64,000 nt of DNA from Alisma plantago-aquatica (GCA_963693085.1 OY856411.1:68623001-68687000); one strand, 5' to 3'; positions 37,055 through 48,879 are shown, counted from the first letter of the stretch. Made by a program: numbers and translations. Notes: generated by a model from the sequence alone, not told the origin.

Positions 37055-38588
37055 TGTTGGATCCTAGATGGGTGATTTAGATGCTCTAGAGGGGAGGTGA
37101 ATAGAGCTGAAAGCACTTAAACAAAACTCATTAAACCTTCAAAATATATGACAATATTAGGTTGCTAAATAGGCAATTTGAGTGCAACTAAATCATGCAT
37201 AGAAAGGATAAGAGAGATTGAACATGCACCAATTAGACAAGCTATTTAGAGTGGTTCCACACTTCAAACTAGAAGTGTGTCAGTCCACTTGCCTAGAGAG
37301 GTCAACCTCTAGGACTTCAACCAATTGCACTCTTATATTCATTAATAAGACATACAATACATGACCAACAAAGGACTTACCTATCCAATACAAAGAGTCT
37401 TCAACCTTACCAAGGACTTACCCACTTTGCAAGAGTCTTCGGCCTTCTCCAAGGACTTACCCACTCTTGCACAAGTCTTCGGCCTTGTAGGAATTACCCA
37501 CTCTTCTTGGATCTTCCGCCTTTGACTTCACCTTCACTCGGAGAAGCTTTCCACCAAGGACTTACCCACTTGAGCTTGAGTCTTCTGCCTTCTCCAAGGG
37601 CTTACCCACTCTAGCTCCAAGTCTTCGGCCTTGATCTTCACCAAGGGACTCCTTCCCTTGTTCTTCTTCACCTCTCTTGGACAAGAGAGAGAACCTTCAT
37701 CTTCATGATAGGAAATGAGAGATGGGGAGGTTGTGGAAGTGAGAGCCTCACAAGATATACAAATAATACTAGCTCTCTTACAAATCTCCTACTCACTCTA
37801 ATGGATGTAGCAAGTGATTAAGCTTAGAGAGAGAGAGGAGGCTGTAGGAAGCACTCAACTATAGAATAGGAACCTCACAAAGAGTTTGCAATGAATGCTC
37901 AACCTTGGAATGAAGCCCAAGGGGTCCCATTTATAGCTGGGGATGCCTCTTAGCCTTTGGGAACACTTGAGAACGAAAACTAGCCGTTTTGTGGCTTGCA
38001 ACGGATCTATTTTCACTTGTTGCAACTCCACAACGGCTAGAATCACTTTTCTGCACTTTTTCGTACAGTCTGGTCGGCCTAGTTTCTATAAAGGCAATTC
38101 AGCCGAACCGTGAATCGGCTGAGTTTGCAACTCGGCCGAACCGTGAATCGGCTGAGTTTGCAACTCGGCCGAATCTCACAAAAATCCCAGAATATATGGA
38201 TCGGCCGAGTTTGGAATTCGACCGACAAAATCCCTGTTATGGGTATTTTGGAATTTTTGTTTGACTATACAAATGATGGATTTTTGTGTCCCAATAATTT
38301 TGCTAAGCTTAATTACAAGTCATACAATCATTACAAGTGGTTACAAAGCAATTCTAATGTCATTTACATAGAGATCCCAAATTGCACACTTGTAGCTATT
38401 TTGACTTGTCTTTTCTCCAATTTGATATGCGCAAGTTAGGGCATTTGGAGTGTGTCTAAACCTAATCTGAAATCACTCAATGTAGAAGCATTAGACACCA
38501 ATATGTGGAATGGTTAGTCATCATCAAAACAAGGGTTTAGTCAATTTAGACGTGAGTCAACATTGACCTAATTGACCTTGAGTCAACA
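37055..38588 (+). mobile_element. SIRE/Maximus-like solo LTR, 1534 bp
   Basis: The insert begins TGTTGGATCCTAGATGGG, ends GAGTCAACA and is flanked by AGATC (37050-37054, 38589-38593). The early GCTCTAGAGGGGAGGTGAATAG phrase is characteristic of SIRE/Maximus Copia LTRs. The middle (37370-37640) has several imperfect repeats of AAGGACTTACCCACT and AGTCTTCGGCCTT. It has no coding domain, primer site or second LTR. It is absent from the matching point of unit A (about 23253), so it arrived after the duplication. Confidence 0.85.
38116..38224. repeat. Three 23-bp near-palindromes (class 2)
   Basis: Copies lie at 38116-38138, 38149-38171 and 38202-38224. Each has 11-base arms of the type CGGYYGAGTTT / VAAYTCGRCCG around a central G. 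The first two are part of a 33-bp tandem repeat. The same design and length occurs in the unrelated solo LTR at 26803-26825. Confidence 0.85.
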
Positions 38589-39402
38589 AGATCCGAGTAG
38601 AAAATTAAATGGATCTAATCCCGACCCGAAAAATCTGAATAGGCTTAAAATTGAATCTGATTAGCAAAGATATGACCGATTAAGGATCCGAATAGAGACA
38701 GGGATAATGCATATGGGGGCACTAAACATGGTTGTTTGGTAGCGGTGGAGAGTGATGGGTGACCGCTTGTAGTAGACAACAACAATTAACCTAGGGGCCA
38801 GGATGATGAGACGCTAGTTGAAGAGTGCGATCATCAACTGGGGATATGGTTGCTGGATGAAGAGGCATCAACTCTGCAGCAGATAGACACGGTGGTGGCG
38901 ATAATGACTGTGATGGTTTCGGTGGGGATGTTTGCTGATAGGCGGTTGTTGTGTAATAACTAGTATTGCCACTGCGGCAGATGGCGGCTGCTGGAGACAG
39001 CCGGCAGAAGAGGGTCGGAGGCGCCTGGACTGGCTGGTTGTGGCTACAGCAGCGGCGGGTGGCTGCGGCTAGGCCGACGACAACGTCGGCTATTGCTGTT
39101 GCCCGATGTGGTGATGGTTTCTGGAGGTCGGCGGCTGGGGCGGCGGTAGTGATCGATGTTGCTGTCCTTAGCGGCTGTTGCTGCTAGCGGATGGCGGCGA
39201 TATGAGGTTGAGTAGAGGAGGCGCACGGACAACAGGGCGTAAGCAACAAACATAGTAGTTGCAACAGGAGCAAGGCAACGAAAATAGAGAGGAGATATGG
39301 CGGCTAGAGGCTAGGCATGAAAGGGAAGAAAGAGCCCTATAGGCCAGAATTGCCTAGTGGGCAGCCGGCCTAGGCCATGGCGACGGTCGCCCGCAGGCGG
39401 GG

Positions 39403-42400
39403 TGTTTCACCCCGATCTCACAATTATCACTAATAATGAAATTATGGCATAAATTGAGGATTTAACGTAATACAAAGATCACCCTTAACTTTTTCTTCTT
39501 TTTCAAACTTTTTGTTTTCTCGCATTGAACCACATAAAATAACTTTACAAGGGAATCTAAACATTGATTTCTCTAATCTGATTTCAACAGTAAAAATGCA
39601 TGTATGAACATTCATTATGTTTCTCATACTTTTAAGCACATAAGACTTGCTGATTCACATATATTGCTAAAAGAGGAATAATGTTATACATCATTATTTA
39701 CAACTCTCTCTTATTTCTTTACAAGGACCTAGAGTGACAAGGACCGACTGAACTTAACTATACTCAGACTTAACTCTTGTGGTAGATCTACTCTGATGCA
39801 ATGATATCTTCAATCCCCACGGTTTTCCTAAAATTTTTGAGTAGAGGGGTGAGCCTACTCGCTCAGTGAATGAGTAAAACAATAATGTAGTCTAAAGTAC
39901 TGAATCAGACATTTATCATTCTTGGATAATTGAAATAAAATAAGACAATAATTTCAAATTAAAAGACTAGATATTAAAAAAAAACTTACTAATAACATTG
40001 AAGCCTACATCATTAGAAATAAACAAGTATGGAAATATGATCCTTACTATATTCAATATTACATTTAAAGAACAACTGCTACGAAACTGAAATCAAATCT
40101 TTCTTAACTCTTCTTACTTATAAGAAACTCTTTAAACTTATATTATCATATTTTAGCTTATGCCCTGATCATATGCAATGTACTCTACATATGAAGAATC
40201 ATAACGAAATACGATCTCACCGTACAAGACTTAGCTGACACACCCGGGATGCTAAGCCTGATTACACACTCGTTTGCAATAGGAAAATGGTTCTCTGGCC
40301 TCGACACACCTATGTGCCGTAAAACTGGACTCCTCTTCTAACCTGAGCACACAGGCGGAGAGTCAAGCCACATGTTGGCTTTTCTGTACTCTAGTGCCAC
40401 CAGGATCTCTAGTTGATGTTGGACACAACATACTGTATTTTTAAGGAGACTTCCACTAGGGCTTCGTCCCCCGTACCACCTGTTAGTACGATCTGACCCC
40501 CGGATACTGGACATTGCCAGGGATAGGTCGTTTCATTCCTACGACGCAGACCTCTCATAGGGAATCTACGGTGTTTAGGACTACTATTATTACTGTAACT
40601 TTGATTATATCTTTCTCTTAGACTGATCTCTTTCAACTCTGTATATTAATGACTACTCAGACTATTGAATTGAAATCACTGATGATACTGAACTGAATGC
40701 TTAACATTTGTTTACCCCTTTCTTAGGGTTTCTCCTTACTCATGCACATATAACACTTCTCATGTATTCAAACATATATCATGTCTACTAATATAAATAT
40801 TCTCATTCAACATTTCTCACATTTATGCATGACATCGATAACATAACTATCTAGGGCATGTCATATCTCCACTTGCAATAGCATAACAACATATGCATTT
40901 CATGACAAGTATTTGAGTTAGAAAATCCGAATCTCATAAACAAAGCATGTATGCATATAAGATAATATTCAAATAAAATCCCACAATATCACATGAATCA
41001 TTTCAATCAGCCATTTACTACTAAATTAGATATGTATACTTGTAAAAGTATACTAGATTGGGTTTCCATCCTTGATTATTTGCCATTCACAGGATATGTA
41101 TTGTGAAAATCGGAAACTCTATTTGTCCATATATCAAATCAAAGAGATCAAACATGTAGAATTATATGCACTAGGAACATAAATAAGATCATATAAACAT
41201 AAATCTGAATTTCAGCTATAATGTTGTTCAAGCACCCAAATAACTTGAAAATTTAGATCTTTAGAAGATTCTCAATAAACTTCTTAATTCTGTAGTACTC
41301 AAGATACATGGATATCTATATCCATGTCATCATATAAACGTTTTCAGATCATAGTTGGAACATAAATTGAAGTATTCTATAAACTGAATTCAAGAACAAT
41401 TCTTTTCATTTATTGTCATCTAGGGAGAAATCGAGAATTTAAATTAAAACCATCTAATTGAGTATAATTGACTGAAATATTCTTTTACCCACTCATCCTA
41501 AGCTATAAAACAGCTTAAAAACGTATCCCATATCTGAAAATCTCAAATCCATATCAAAACCCTAGCAATCGTCACTTTCTTCTTCCTTTCAACTCGGAAA
41601 CCCTAGAATTGAAGATTAGGAGACAAAGAGTGAGAAAAGGACTTGATTTGATATGATTTCGAATCCAATCAGGGGAGAGACGGAAATCTTGACATCTGAG
41701 AAAAGATTCACCATGAAACTATATCCAAAGTAGCTAAACTTACATGATTTCATCATTCCTCAAACCGCAAAACCCTAGGTCAGCATCTCCATCACTTTCT
41801 CCTCTCAAACCCTAACTCTCCCTCTCTCTCTAGGATTTCATTTCTCTGGATTGAATCATGAATTATGATATCTCCTTGTGTGTTAGGTTGACCATATAGA
41901 GCAATTGAGCTTCTTGGGTCAATTGCACATTGACCCCCGCATTATACTTTCTCTTATTTCAGCTGAATTTTCTGTCATTCGTCTACTGATAAGGTCTAAA
42001 CGCATTAAAAAATTATGAAAATTTTACATATTTATGATTGATTTCAGATCTCCAGTTAAAATTTCAGATCATTTGGAGTTACCAATAAATAACTAAAAAT
42101 CAAATAGTTCACTGCTATATCAATATGAAAATATGATCGGTCGAGTTTGAAACTCGACCGACAAACAGGTCAGAACATTCTTCAAAAATTCTTATATTTT
42201 TCAATAGTGTTCAAATTTGATATATCCAAATCATATCCAAATTTGAATTCAATCAGAGTTACACATAAAATACTAAAAAATCATTTAGTGAGACACTATA
42301 CTTATCAAATTCTATATTCATATGTCATCAAAACCCTAATTTGGGCCGATTAGGGTTTCCGAATCTTAAACACTAATGATGTGAATCAAAGTATGATTAA

Positions 42401-42537
42401 ATCTTCTCATTATATTTAAAACATAAAAACTTAACAACCATCACTAATCAAGATTTAAACAATGATCAACTTAGTTAAGCATACAATCATCCAAGTAAAC
42501 CCTAGTTTACCAATTAAGCTTAGATGCGGTCATAACA
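39403..42537 (-). mobile_element. Solo LTR, Tekay-like, 3135 bp (unit B)
   Basis: Copy of 24068-27202, same length, flanked by CGGGG (39398-39402, 42538-42542). It starts TGTTTCACCCC, one base different from unit A. A class 2 palindrome is at 42138-42160. Confidence 0.82.
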
Positions 42538-43259
42538 CGGGGAGAGCCTTCAGTTGCTCTCTCGAAATGAGGCTGCGGCTACGTCTAGGGCTGTTGTGGA
42601 CGCCGACTAGGAGAGGGATGGGAGGACGACTGCTAGGTTTTCCTCAGGAGCGAACGTGCTGTGATACCATGTGAAATAAAATAATCTATTGAAAGAATGC
42701 AATTAGATGAATACATACTAGACACCCTCTCCTTTATATAGGAGAGGGGAGAAACCCTGATATTTGTGTCCTAAGTAATCTAAACGGGCCGAGACACTAA
42801 CGGCCCACTAACCTATTAACTTAATAGGCTAATATAGACTCTTTAACAATTTTCATGTTCATGCTGATGTTAATGTTAAGATAATTGGAATTGAATCAGT
42901 TGTTATATGCTTCCCGAATCATGGACCTCAAGAAATTGTTATGGGATATTATAGCCAAATCATGGACATTCGTGCCAATTATGAGTTTTCCTAGCATTAC
43001 GGGTTTTCCTAGCAATCATGTCCTCTTAAGTGGGCATCTAGATAGATGCATATATTTACTGCTCAATTTTCATGTACTCATGAATGCTTAATATAAAGTG
43101 GAAAGGTGTTGTTTATTCAGTGAGTAAAAAGGTTTACAGGGTACTCTCGTATATAGCTATAGAGAGTAAGACATACATACAAGCAGGCAATATGGGACTA
43201 ATACAAAGGAAAATAACACAGTAGAAATAGAAAATAACACAATATTTCTATACTCCCCC

Positions 43260-46200
43260 TCAAGCTGGAGCGTAGATGTCGAATAAGCCCAGCTTGTCAA
43301 TCAGAGTCTGGAAGCGAGTTTTAGGTAGAATTTTAGTGAAGATGTCTGCAAGCTGCTTCTCAGTACTAAGATATGGAGTGCAGATGTGTCCAGATAGGAC
43401 TTTCTCCCGAACAAAATGGCAGTCAACCTCAATATGCTTGGTTCTTTCATGGAAGGTGGGGTTGCTCGCAATGAAAATAGATGCCTTATTGTCGCAGAAC
43501 ATAGGAATAGGGCTAGAAAAAGTGATATCAAATTCATTCAGAAGACTACGGACCCACAGGAGCTCACATGCAGTATGAGCCATAGCTCTATATTCTGCCT
43601 ATGCACTTGACCGGGCAACAACTGTCTGCTTTTTGCTGCGCCAAGTAACCAGATTTCCTCCCACAAAAGTACAATATCCAGAAGTAGATTTTCTGTCAGA
43701 TCGACTGCCTGCATATTCAAAATCAGAACAACCAAATAAATTGCAGTGGCCATGTTTTTTGTACAGAAGACCTTTCCCTGGAGAGCTTTTCAGATAGCGT
43801 AAGATATGACAGATAGCATCCCAGTGGCATTGCCGGGGTTTATCAAGATACCGGCTTATGAATCCTACAACAGCTGCCAAGTCAGCCCTAGTGACAGTCA
43901 GATATATAAGCTTGCCAACCAGTCTCCTGAACTGGTGGTGATCAGTATAAGGAGGGGAAGTATCATCATCCCAATTCATATTGGGATCCAGAGGAGTGTT
44001 GGCTGGCTTGCAACCCAGCATACCAGTCTCTTGCAAGAGATCAAGAACATATTTTCTTTGCGACAGGCATAGTCCTGCAGAAGATCTAGCAACCTCAATA
44101 CCTAGAAAATATCGTAGTTTTCTTAGGTCCTTGGTGATGAAGTGTTGTGCTAAATACTGTTTGGTTGCCTGTATCCCTGCACTGTCACTGCCAGATAAGA
44201 CAATATCATCAACATATACAATAAGTATGACAAGTCCTGCCACAGTTTTATGAATAAAAACAGAATGATCAGATTGAGAACGCCAAAAGCCAAAGGTAAT
44301 CAAGATCTGACTAAGCTTGTAAAACCATGCCCATGGACTTTGTTTCAGACCATAGATTGCCTTTCTGAATTTGCATATTTTAGAAGCAGACTCCCCCTGA
44401 GCAACAAAACCCGGAGGTTGCTCCATGTAGACCTCCTCCTGCAGATCCCCATAGAGAAAAGCATTCTTGACATCAAGTTGATACAAAGGTCAGTCTTTAT
44501 TCACAACAACAGATATCAGAATTCGAATAGAATTTAGGCGGGCAACTGGAGAAAATGTTTCAAAATAATCAACCCCATATGTTTGAGTATATCCTTTTGC
44601 AACTAATCTGGCCTTCAGGCGTTCAATGGTACCGTCCGGTTGATATTTAATAGTAAAAATCCAGCGACATCCAACAGTTTGGCATGAGGAAGGACGATCA
44701 ACCAGATCCCAAGTCTGTTGATCACAAAGTGCATGCATTTCTTGCTCCATAGCATGTTTCCAGGCAGGATGACAGAGTGCCTCTGTGGCTGATTTAGGAA
44801 TTGTCACAGCAGACAAAGCAGTAGTAAAACAAGCAAAGCTACCACAGAGATTGTCAGACGAACAGAAATTACTGATAGGATGCTGAGTACAGGAGCAAAC
44901 GCCTTTCCGTAGACTGATAGGAATATCCAGGTCAGAAAATACCTCAGTGGAAGGTGGATCAATCGCAGACGCAGGAGTTGGTTCGGCCGGGGCTTCAGAA
45001 GAAGTAGTGTTCTTTGACCTGCGCCGATGGACTTGCAAAGGGCGTTCTTGAGGCACATCATGAGCAGGAGGTTCTTCAACAACTAAAGGTAATGGTGTGG
45101 GAGCCATAATGTCATCTGACAATTTTTCACCAGAAGTAGAAAAATAAGGCATATGCTCAAAAAAGGTCACATCCGCACTAACCAACCACTGTTTTTTACA
45201 GGATCAAAACAACGGTAACCTTTCTGAGTACGGGAGTATCCCAAAAACACACATTTGACCGAGCGAGCATCAAGCTTAGTGAGGCCATGACGAAGGTTTT
45301 TTACAAAACAAGTACTCCCAAAAATGCGAGGAGGCAGAGAGAATAAGGGTTTATCAGGAAACAAAATAGTATATGGGACCTGATTTTCAGAACAGAAGAA
45401 AGCATGCGATTGATAAGATAGCATGCTGTAGAGACAGCGTCAAGCCAGAAATGTTGGGGTACTTTATAGTGAAGGAGAAGGGTGCGAGCAACCTCTAGAA
45501 GATGGCGGTTTTTTCGTTCAGCAACGCCATTTTGTTGAGGAGTGTAAGGGCAAGAAGTCCGATGTATGGTTCCACGGTCAGCACAAAAAGATGTAACAAA
45601 GTGTTGCATGAATTCCAGAGCATTGTCAGTACGAAAATTTTTAATGGGGCGATTAAATTGTGTTTGAATTTCAGAAAAGAAGGTGCGAATAGTATCTAAC
45701 ACGGTATCCCAACCTTTAAGCAAAAACAACCATGTGGTGCGAGAATAATCATCAATAAAGGTCATAAAATATTTCACACCAGACAAACTTGATATAGAGC
45801 ATGGTCCCCAAATATCAGCATGAACCAAATCAAAGATTTCTTTAGAGGCAATAATGTTCTTAGCTGGAAAAAAGGATCGAGTTTGTTTGCCCAAAACACA
45901 AGTTTCACAGGAAAAAGTTTTCTCAGATAAAGTAGGAAATAAATGTTTTAGTTCGGCAGCAGATGGATGACCCAGGCGAAAGTACCACTGTAATCCTGTC
46001 ACTGAAGTAGAAAGCAGAGCCGCAGTAGAAGGGGGTCCATCCAAGTAATATAGCCTGTCTGGTCCTTCACGTCCCGAACCAATCCTCGTCTTCGTGCGGA
46101 GATCCTTCAAAACACAGCCAGAAGGATCAAATTTAATAGAGCACTGGAGTTGTTTAATCATCTTACTGACGGACAATAAATTAACAGGAAATTTTGGAAT

Positions 46201-46443
46201 ATATAAAATAGACTTCAAGTGCAATTTTGGTGATAGTGGGACCGTGCCAGTGCCATGGACAGCAGTTTTGGAACCATTCGCAACAGTAACAGAAGTTATA
46301 GGAACAATTTTATTGAGACTTGAAAACAAGTGAAGGTCACCAGCCATATGAGTGGAAGCACCTGAATCAATGCACCACTATTTGTTACCAGATGATGGAG
46401 AGGCTAGCATGGCAGAGGGTCCGGAAGTAGACGAGGATGGCAT
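43260..46443 (-). pseudogene. Copia pol: protease, integrase, RT, RNase H (decayed)
   Basis: On the minus strand the protease motif CIDSGAST (46361-46378), a GAG-pre-integrase HHCC block, integrase (VHADIWGP, FIDDYSRTTW, PYTPQQNGVAERKNRH), RT ([20 protein letters not shown] at about 44205-44219) and RNase H (RKSTSGYCTFVGG, HIEVDCHF) appear in Copia order and end DIYAPA at 43260. Lesions are TAG 46378-46380, frameshifts near 45380-45430 and 45185-45230, TGA 44490-44492 and a stop at 43599-43601. LWVRSL in RNase H is intact. Confidence 0.92.
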
Positions 46444-47412
46444 CTATGCAAGACGTTCCTGGAACATCTTGTCAAACTCTGAACATAACCAGTCGGTGTT
46501 TGCTGGAGCAGTAGGTGGGTCAGCAGCAGAGTCAGCAGCAGCATCTGTGGCAGCCTGGTTAGCCCAAGCCGGCTTGCCGTGTTTAATCCAACAACGATCT
46601 TCATTATGATTGTCCCGGCCACACCAGTTGCAGTAACGAGGGCCGGGAGGAGCACCACGTCCAGAAGAGCCGCGGCCTCCTGAGGGAGGAGGACGACCAC
46701 CACGGCCACGAACGCGACCACGGCCACGGCCAGATTCAGCAGAGCGAGCAATAAGCGCAGGATGCTCAACAATAGAAGTGGGAGTCATGGATGGCAGACG
46801 CTGGACTCTTTTTAGAACATCCCGAAGAGTCGGTAGTGGGTCGTTGGAGAGGATCTGGTCAACCACACCAGAGAAGGAGGCAAGAAGTGCAACCAAGAAC
46901 TGCACCAGTTGCAGTTCATTGCGTTGTTTTTGAGAAACTTTGATGTCTTATGTCAAAGGGTGGTAGAGTTCAAACTCATTCCACAGTGTCGAGCATTGGT
47001 TGTAGAAGTCATCAATAGAGGTGTCAGCGGAGAACTCCTTTTTCGCCAAGGTTTTGAAGATTTCAAAAATGCGCTTTGGATTCTCCTGATGTGAATAAAC
47101 ATGGGATAGTTGATCCCACATAGCCTTCGCATCATGAAGGCAGAGAAGAGATTGGCTAATACGAGGCTCGGTACTGTTGAGAATCCAAGACATGACGCCA
47201 GAATCATCCTTGGACCATTGCGCATAACTCTGTATGACTTTGTCATCCGAATCAGCCGTAGGAGTAGCAGGAGGTTCAGCCGTAAGATGATGATATCGGC
47301 CTTCTGCTTTGACATATAGCACAGAGGATGCCGACCAGAGATGGTAGTTGGAGCCACCGTCGAGCTTCACTGTGGTAACGCATAGAGACCGGGGAGGCTC
47401 AGGATACGCCAT
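46444..47412 (-). pseudogene. Copia gag with zinc knuckle (decayed)
   Basis: ATG at 47412 (MAYPEPPRSL) starts a gag whose N-terminus has the VKLDGGSNYHLWSAS motif of the Copia gag-polypeptide family. A UBN2-type capsid region (MWDQLSHVYSHQENPKRIFEI) follows, then an RGRGR-rich stretch and a CCHC knuckle (CNWCGRDNHNEDRCW) near 46600. A TAA at 46948-46950 and a TAG at 46444-46446 break it; gag and the protease share one frame. Confidence 0.9.
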
Positions 47413-48020
47413 GGCAGAGGCGGGCGGCGCAGAAGCAGATTAGAGTAGAAACCCACAAAGGGCAGATAGCAGCAGCAGAGATCTGACGTGTCAGATCAGA
47501 AGACCCGTAGCGGGCAGAGAATGCATAGAGAAACCTACGCCGTCATGAGGGAAGCTCAACGTTCCACCATGAGGCGCAGGCAGAAAGAACGAAGAGACGG
47601 AGAGACTCTCAACTTAACCAGCCAGTTGGTGCCCGAATGTAGATCCGACGAGCACCCGAACGTAGAGCGAAAGGAGAGGTAAAAACCAGTGATCGCCGGC
47701 CGGAAGCGAAGGAACCCGAAGAAGAGAGAGGGCTTTGAGGCGGTAGTTTGTGGAGGAGAGGAGGTGGCTACGGGAGGTGTTTGCCGGGAAGGGAGGGTGG
47801 GTGGAGGAGGGAGGCATGGGGTGGGCGGCGGCGCTGGGGTGGGGGGGGGGGCGGCGCTGTAGGAGGGGGTTGGCCGAGGGTAGAGAGAAAGAGGGGAGGG
47901 CGGCGCCTGGGGAAGGTGGTGGTGGGCTGCGGTGGAGGAGGAGGGGGGGCGGCGACGACGGGGGGGGTTACGTCATGGGTGGGCTGATGGGTGGGAAAAA
48001 ATAACCTGCTCTTGATACCA
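47413..48020 (-). other. GC-rich Copia leader with long G runs
   Basis: About 600 bases lie between the primer site and the gag ATG. On the plus strand 47750-47970 is extremely G-rich, with runs of 8-11 G, so it can form G-quadruplexes on the strand opposite the transcript. The Gly-rich ORFs there are by-products of composition. Confidence 0.7.
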
Positions 48021-48186
48021 TATAAAGTGGAAAGGTGTTGTTTATTCAGTGAGTAAAAAGGTTTACAGGGTACTCTCTTATATATCTATAGAGAGTAATA
48101 CATACATACAAGCAGGCAATATGGGACTAATACAAAGGAAAATAACACAATAGAAATAGAAAATAACACAGTATTTCTATACTTAA

Positions 48187-48675
48187 GTCAAATACATGTC
48201 AAGATTTTCTCTCAAGTCAATTATATATATTTTCTTTTCTTATAATGTGTATAGTGCCGCTCACTGATGTATGTCTTTGGTTTCGCATGACCTAGGACGA
48301 GATGTCCCTAGATCAAGGAGCAAAGGAATTTGAAGTGAGTTCTTCAAAATAGAAGTTCCCAAGACTAAGCCTGGTGCGGTAACATCTACACCATAGAAGA
48401 TCCTATATCAAGTTTCCAAAGAAGATTTATGCCCTAGATTTCTTCTACCTTTCATGTATTAGATTCTAGTTCAAAGATGAGATAGTCTACATTATAAGTT
48501 TTATCTTTCAAAGGATATTGTATGTAACAATATTTCTGATTAATGCATGGTGTTTCATTTATCTTGTTGCTATGTATATCATGTTTTGTAAAGCTCCTCC
48601 AAGCCAAGTGACCTGTGTTATGGACAACTTAGAATTTTCTTCCGCCGACATATATGTACTTGGAGGGGTGTTACA
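48187..48675 (+). other. 3' end of the Tekay-like LTR, no gene
   Basis: Non-coding LTR sequence that resumes after the Copia target duplication and ends GGGGTGTTACA. Confidence 0.6.
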
Positions 48676-48680
48676 GAGAC

Positions 48681-48879
48681 TATGCCAAGGAAAGGCTAAT
48701 GTGGTTGGAGCTTGGAACTAAATGGCGTAATGATAGCCTCTTCACTCTTACTCTTAATAAGATGGTTGATTTCCGGGTTAAGCTCAAAGGATAAACATTG
48801 GGCCTGTATTTTTGGTGTTATCATTTGGCATATATAGACCAATACGAGTTTTTTTGTTGTTCTTGCAGAAACTCATTTT
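48681..48879 (+). other. Pre-insertion flank, no assigned gene
   Basis: This is the sequence between the Tekay-like LTR and the second 1.4-kb repeat copy. From 48680 a 38-codon frame (DYAKERLMWLELGTKW to TAA near 48793) is open across the LTR boundary. I do not recognise it. Confidence 0.3.

Larger units (their letters stand above)
35762..42848 (-). mobile_element. Non-autonomous Copia-type LARD, minus strand (unit B)
   Basis: LTRs are 35762-35940 and 42670-42848, with ATTTT on both sides (35757-35761, 42849-42853). It is the tandem-duplicate of 21969-27513 and holds the same 3135-bp solo LTR plus an additional 1534-bp insertion at 37055-38588. Without these it is about 2.41 kb, matching unit A. 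No pol domain. Confidence 0.92.
27819..43155 (+). repeat. Tandem duplication, unit B (15.3 kb)
   Basis: This second copy of 11924-27818 runs into the complete Copia LTR at 43092, where position 43155 corresponds to 27820. Unit B alone has the SIRE-like solo LTR at 37055-38588 and a 339-bp internal duplication in its Gypsy. It lacks the LARD of unit A. One sampled LTR pair differs at 5 of 179 positions between units. Confidence 0.92.
43092..48181 (-). mobile_element. Copia element with TATA-type LTR ends
   Basis: LTRs are 43092-43252 and 48021-48181 (161 bp, 5 differences) and are flanked by CTTAA (43087-43091, 48182-48186). The LTR ends are TATA...TATA instead of TG...CA, confirmed by both LTRs, the target duplication and the adjoining primer site (TGGTATCAAGAGC on the minus strand, 48008-48020). 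Gag and pol read on the minus strand and are decayed. It inserted into the Tekay-like LTR before the tandem duplication, since its LTR edge is at the junction. Confidence 0.93.
11329..48675 (+). mobile_element. Tekay-like solo LTR (about 3.1 kb net) hosting a 34-kb nested cluster
   Basis: The left end TGTAACATCCCAAAA (11329) and right end GGGGTGTTACA (48675) are the inverted termini usual for Tekay/Del chromovirus LTRs. They are flanked by GGGAC (11324-11328) and GAGAC (48676-48680), a 4/5 target duplication. Removing the nested insertions and one copy of the tandem block leaves pieces 11329-11449, 12008-13097, 20799-21968, 27519-27756 and 48187-48675, about 3.1 kb in total. That equals the length of the separate solo LTR at 24068-27202. 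No internal domain of the same element is seen, so recombination between its two LTRs is inferred. Confidence 0.7.

Noticed and set aside
47748..48004. Gly/Arg-rich ORFs
   Set aside because: Produced by G-rich composition of a Copia leader on the antisense strand.
48650..48721. GKANVV match to the Gypsy RNase H end motif (HPGKANVVADALSR)
   Set aside because: Only six residues agree, neighbouring sequence does not continue the match, and the ORF crosses an LTR boundary.
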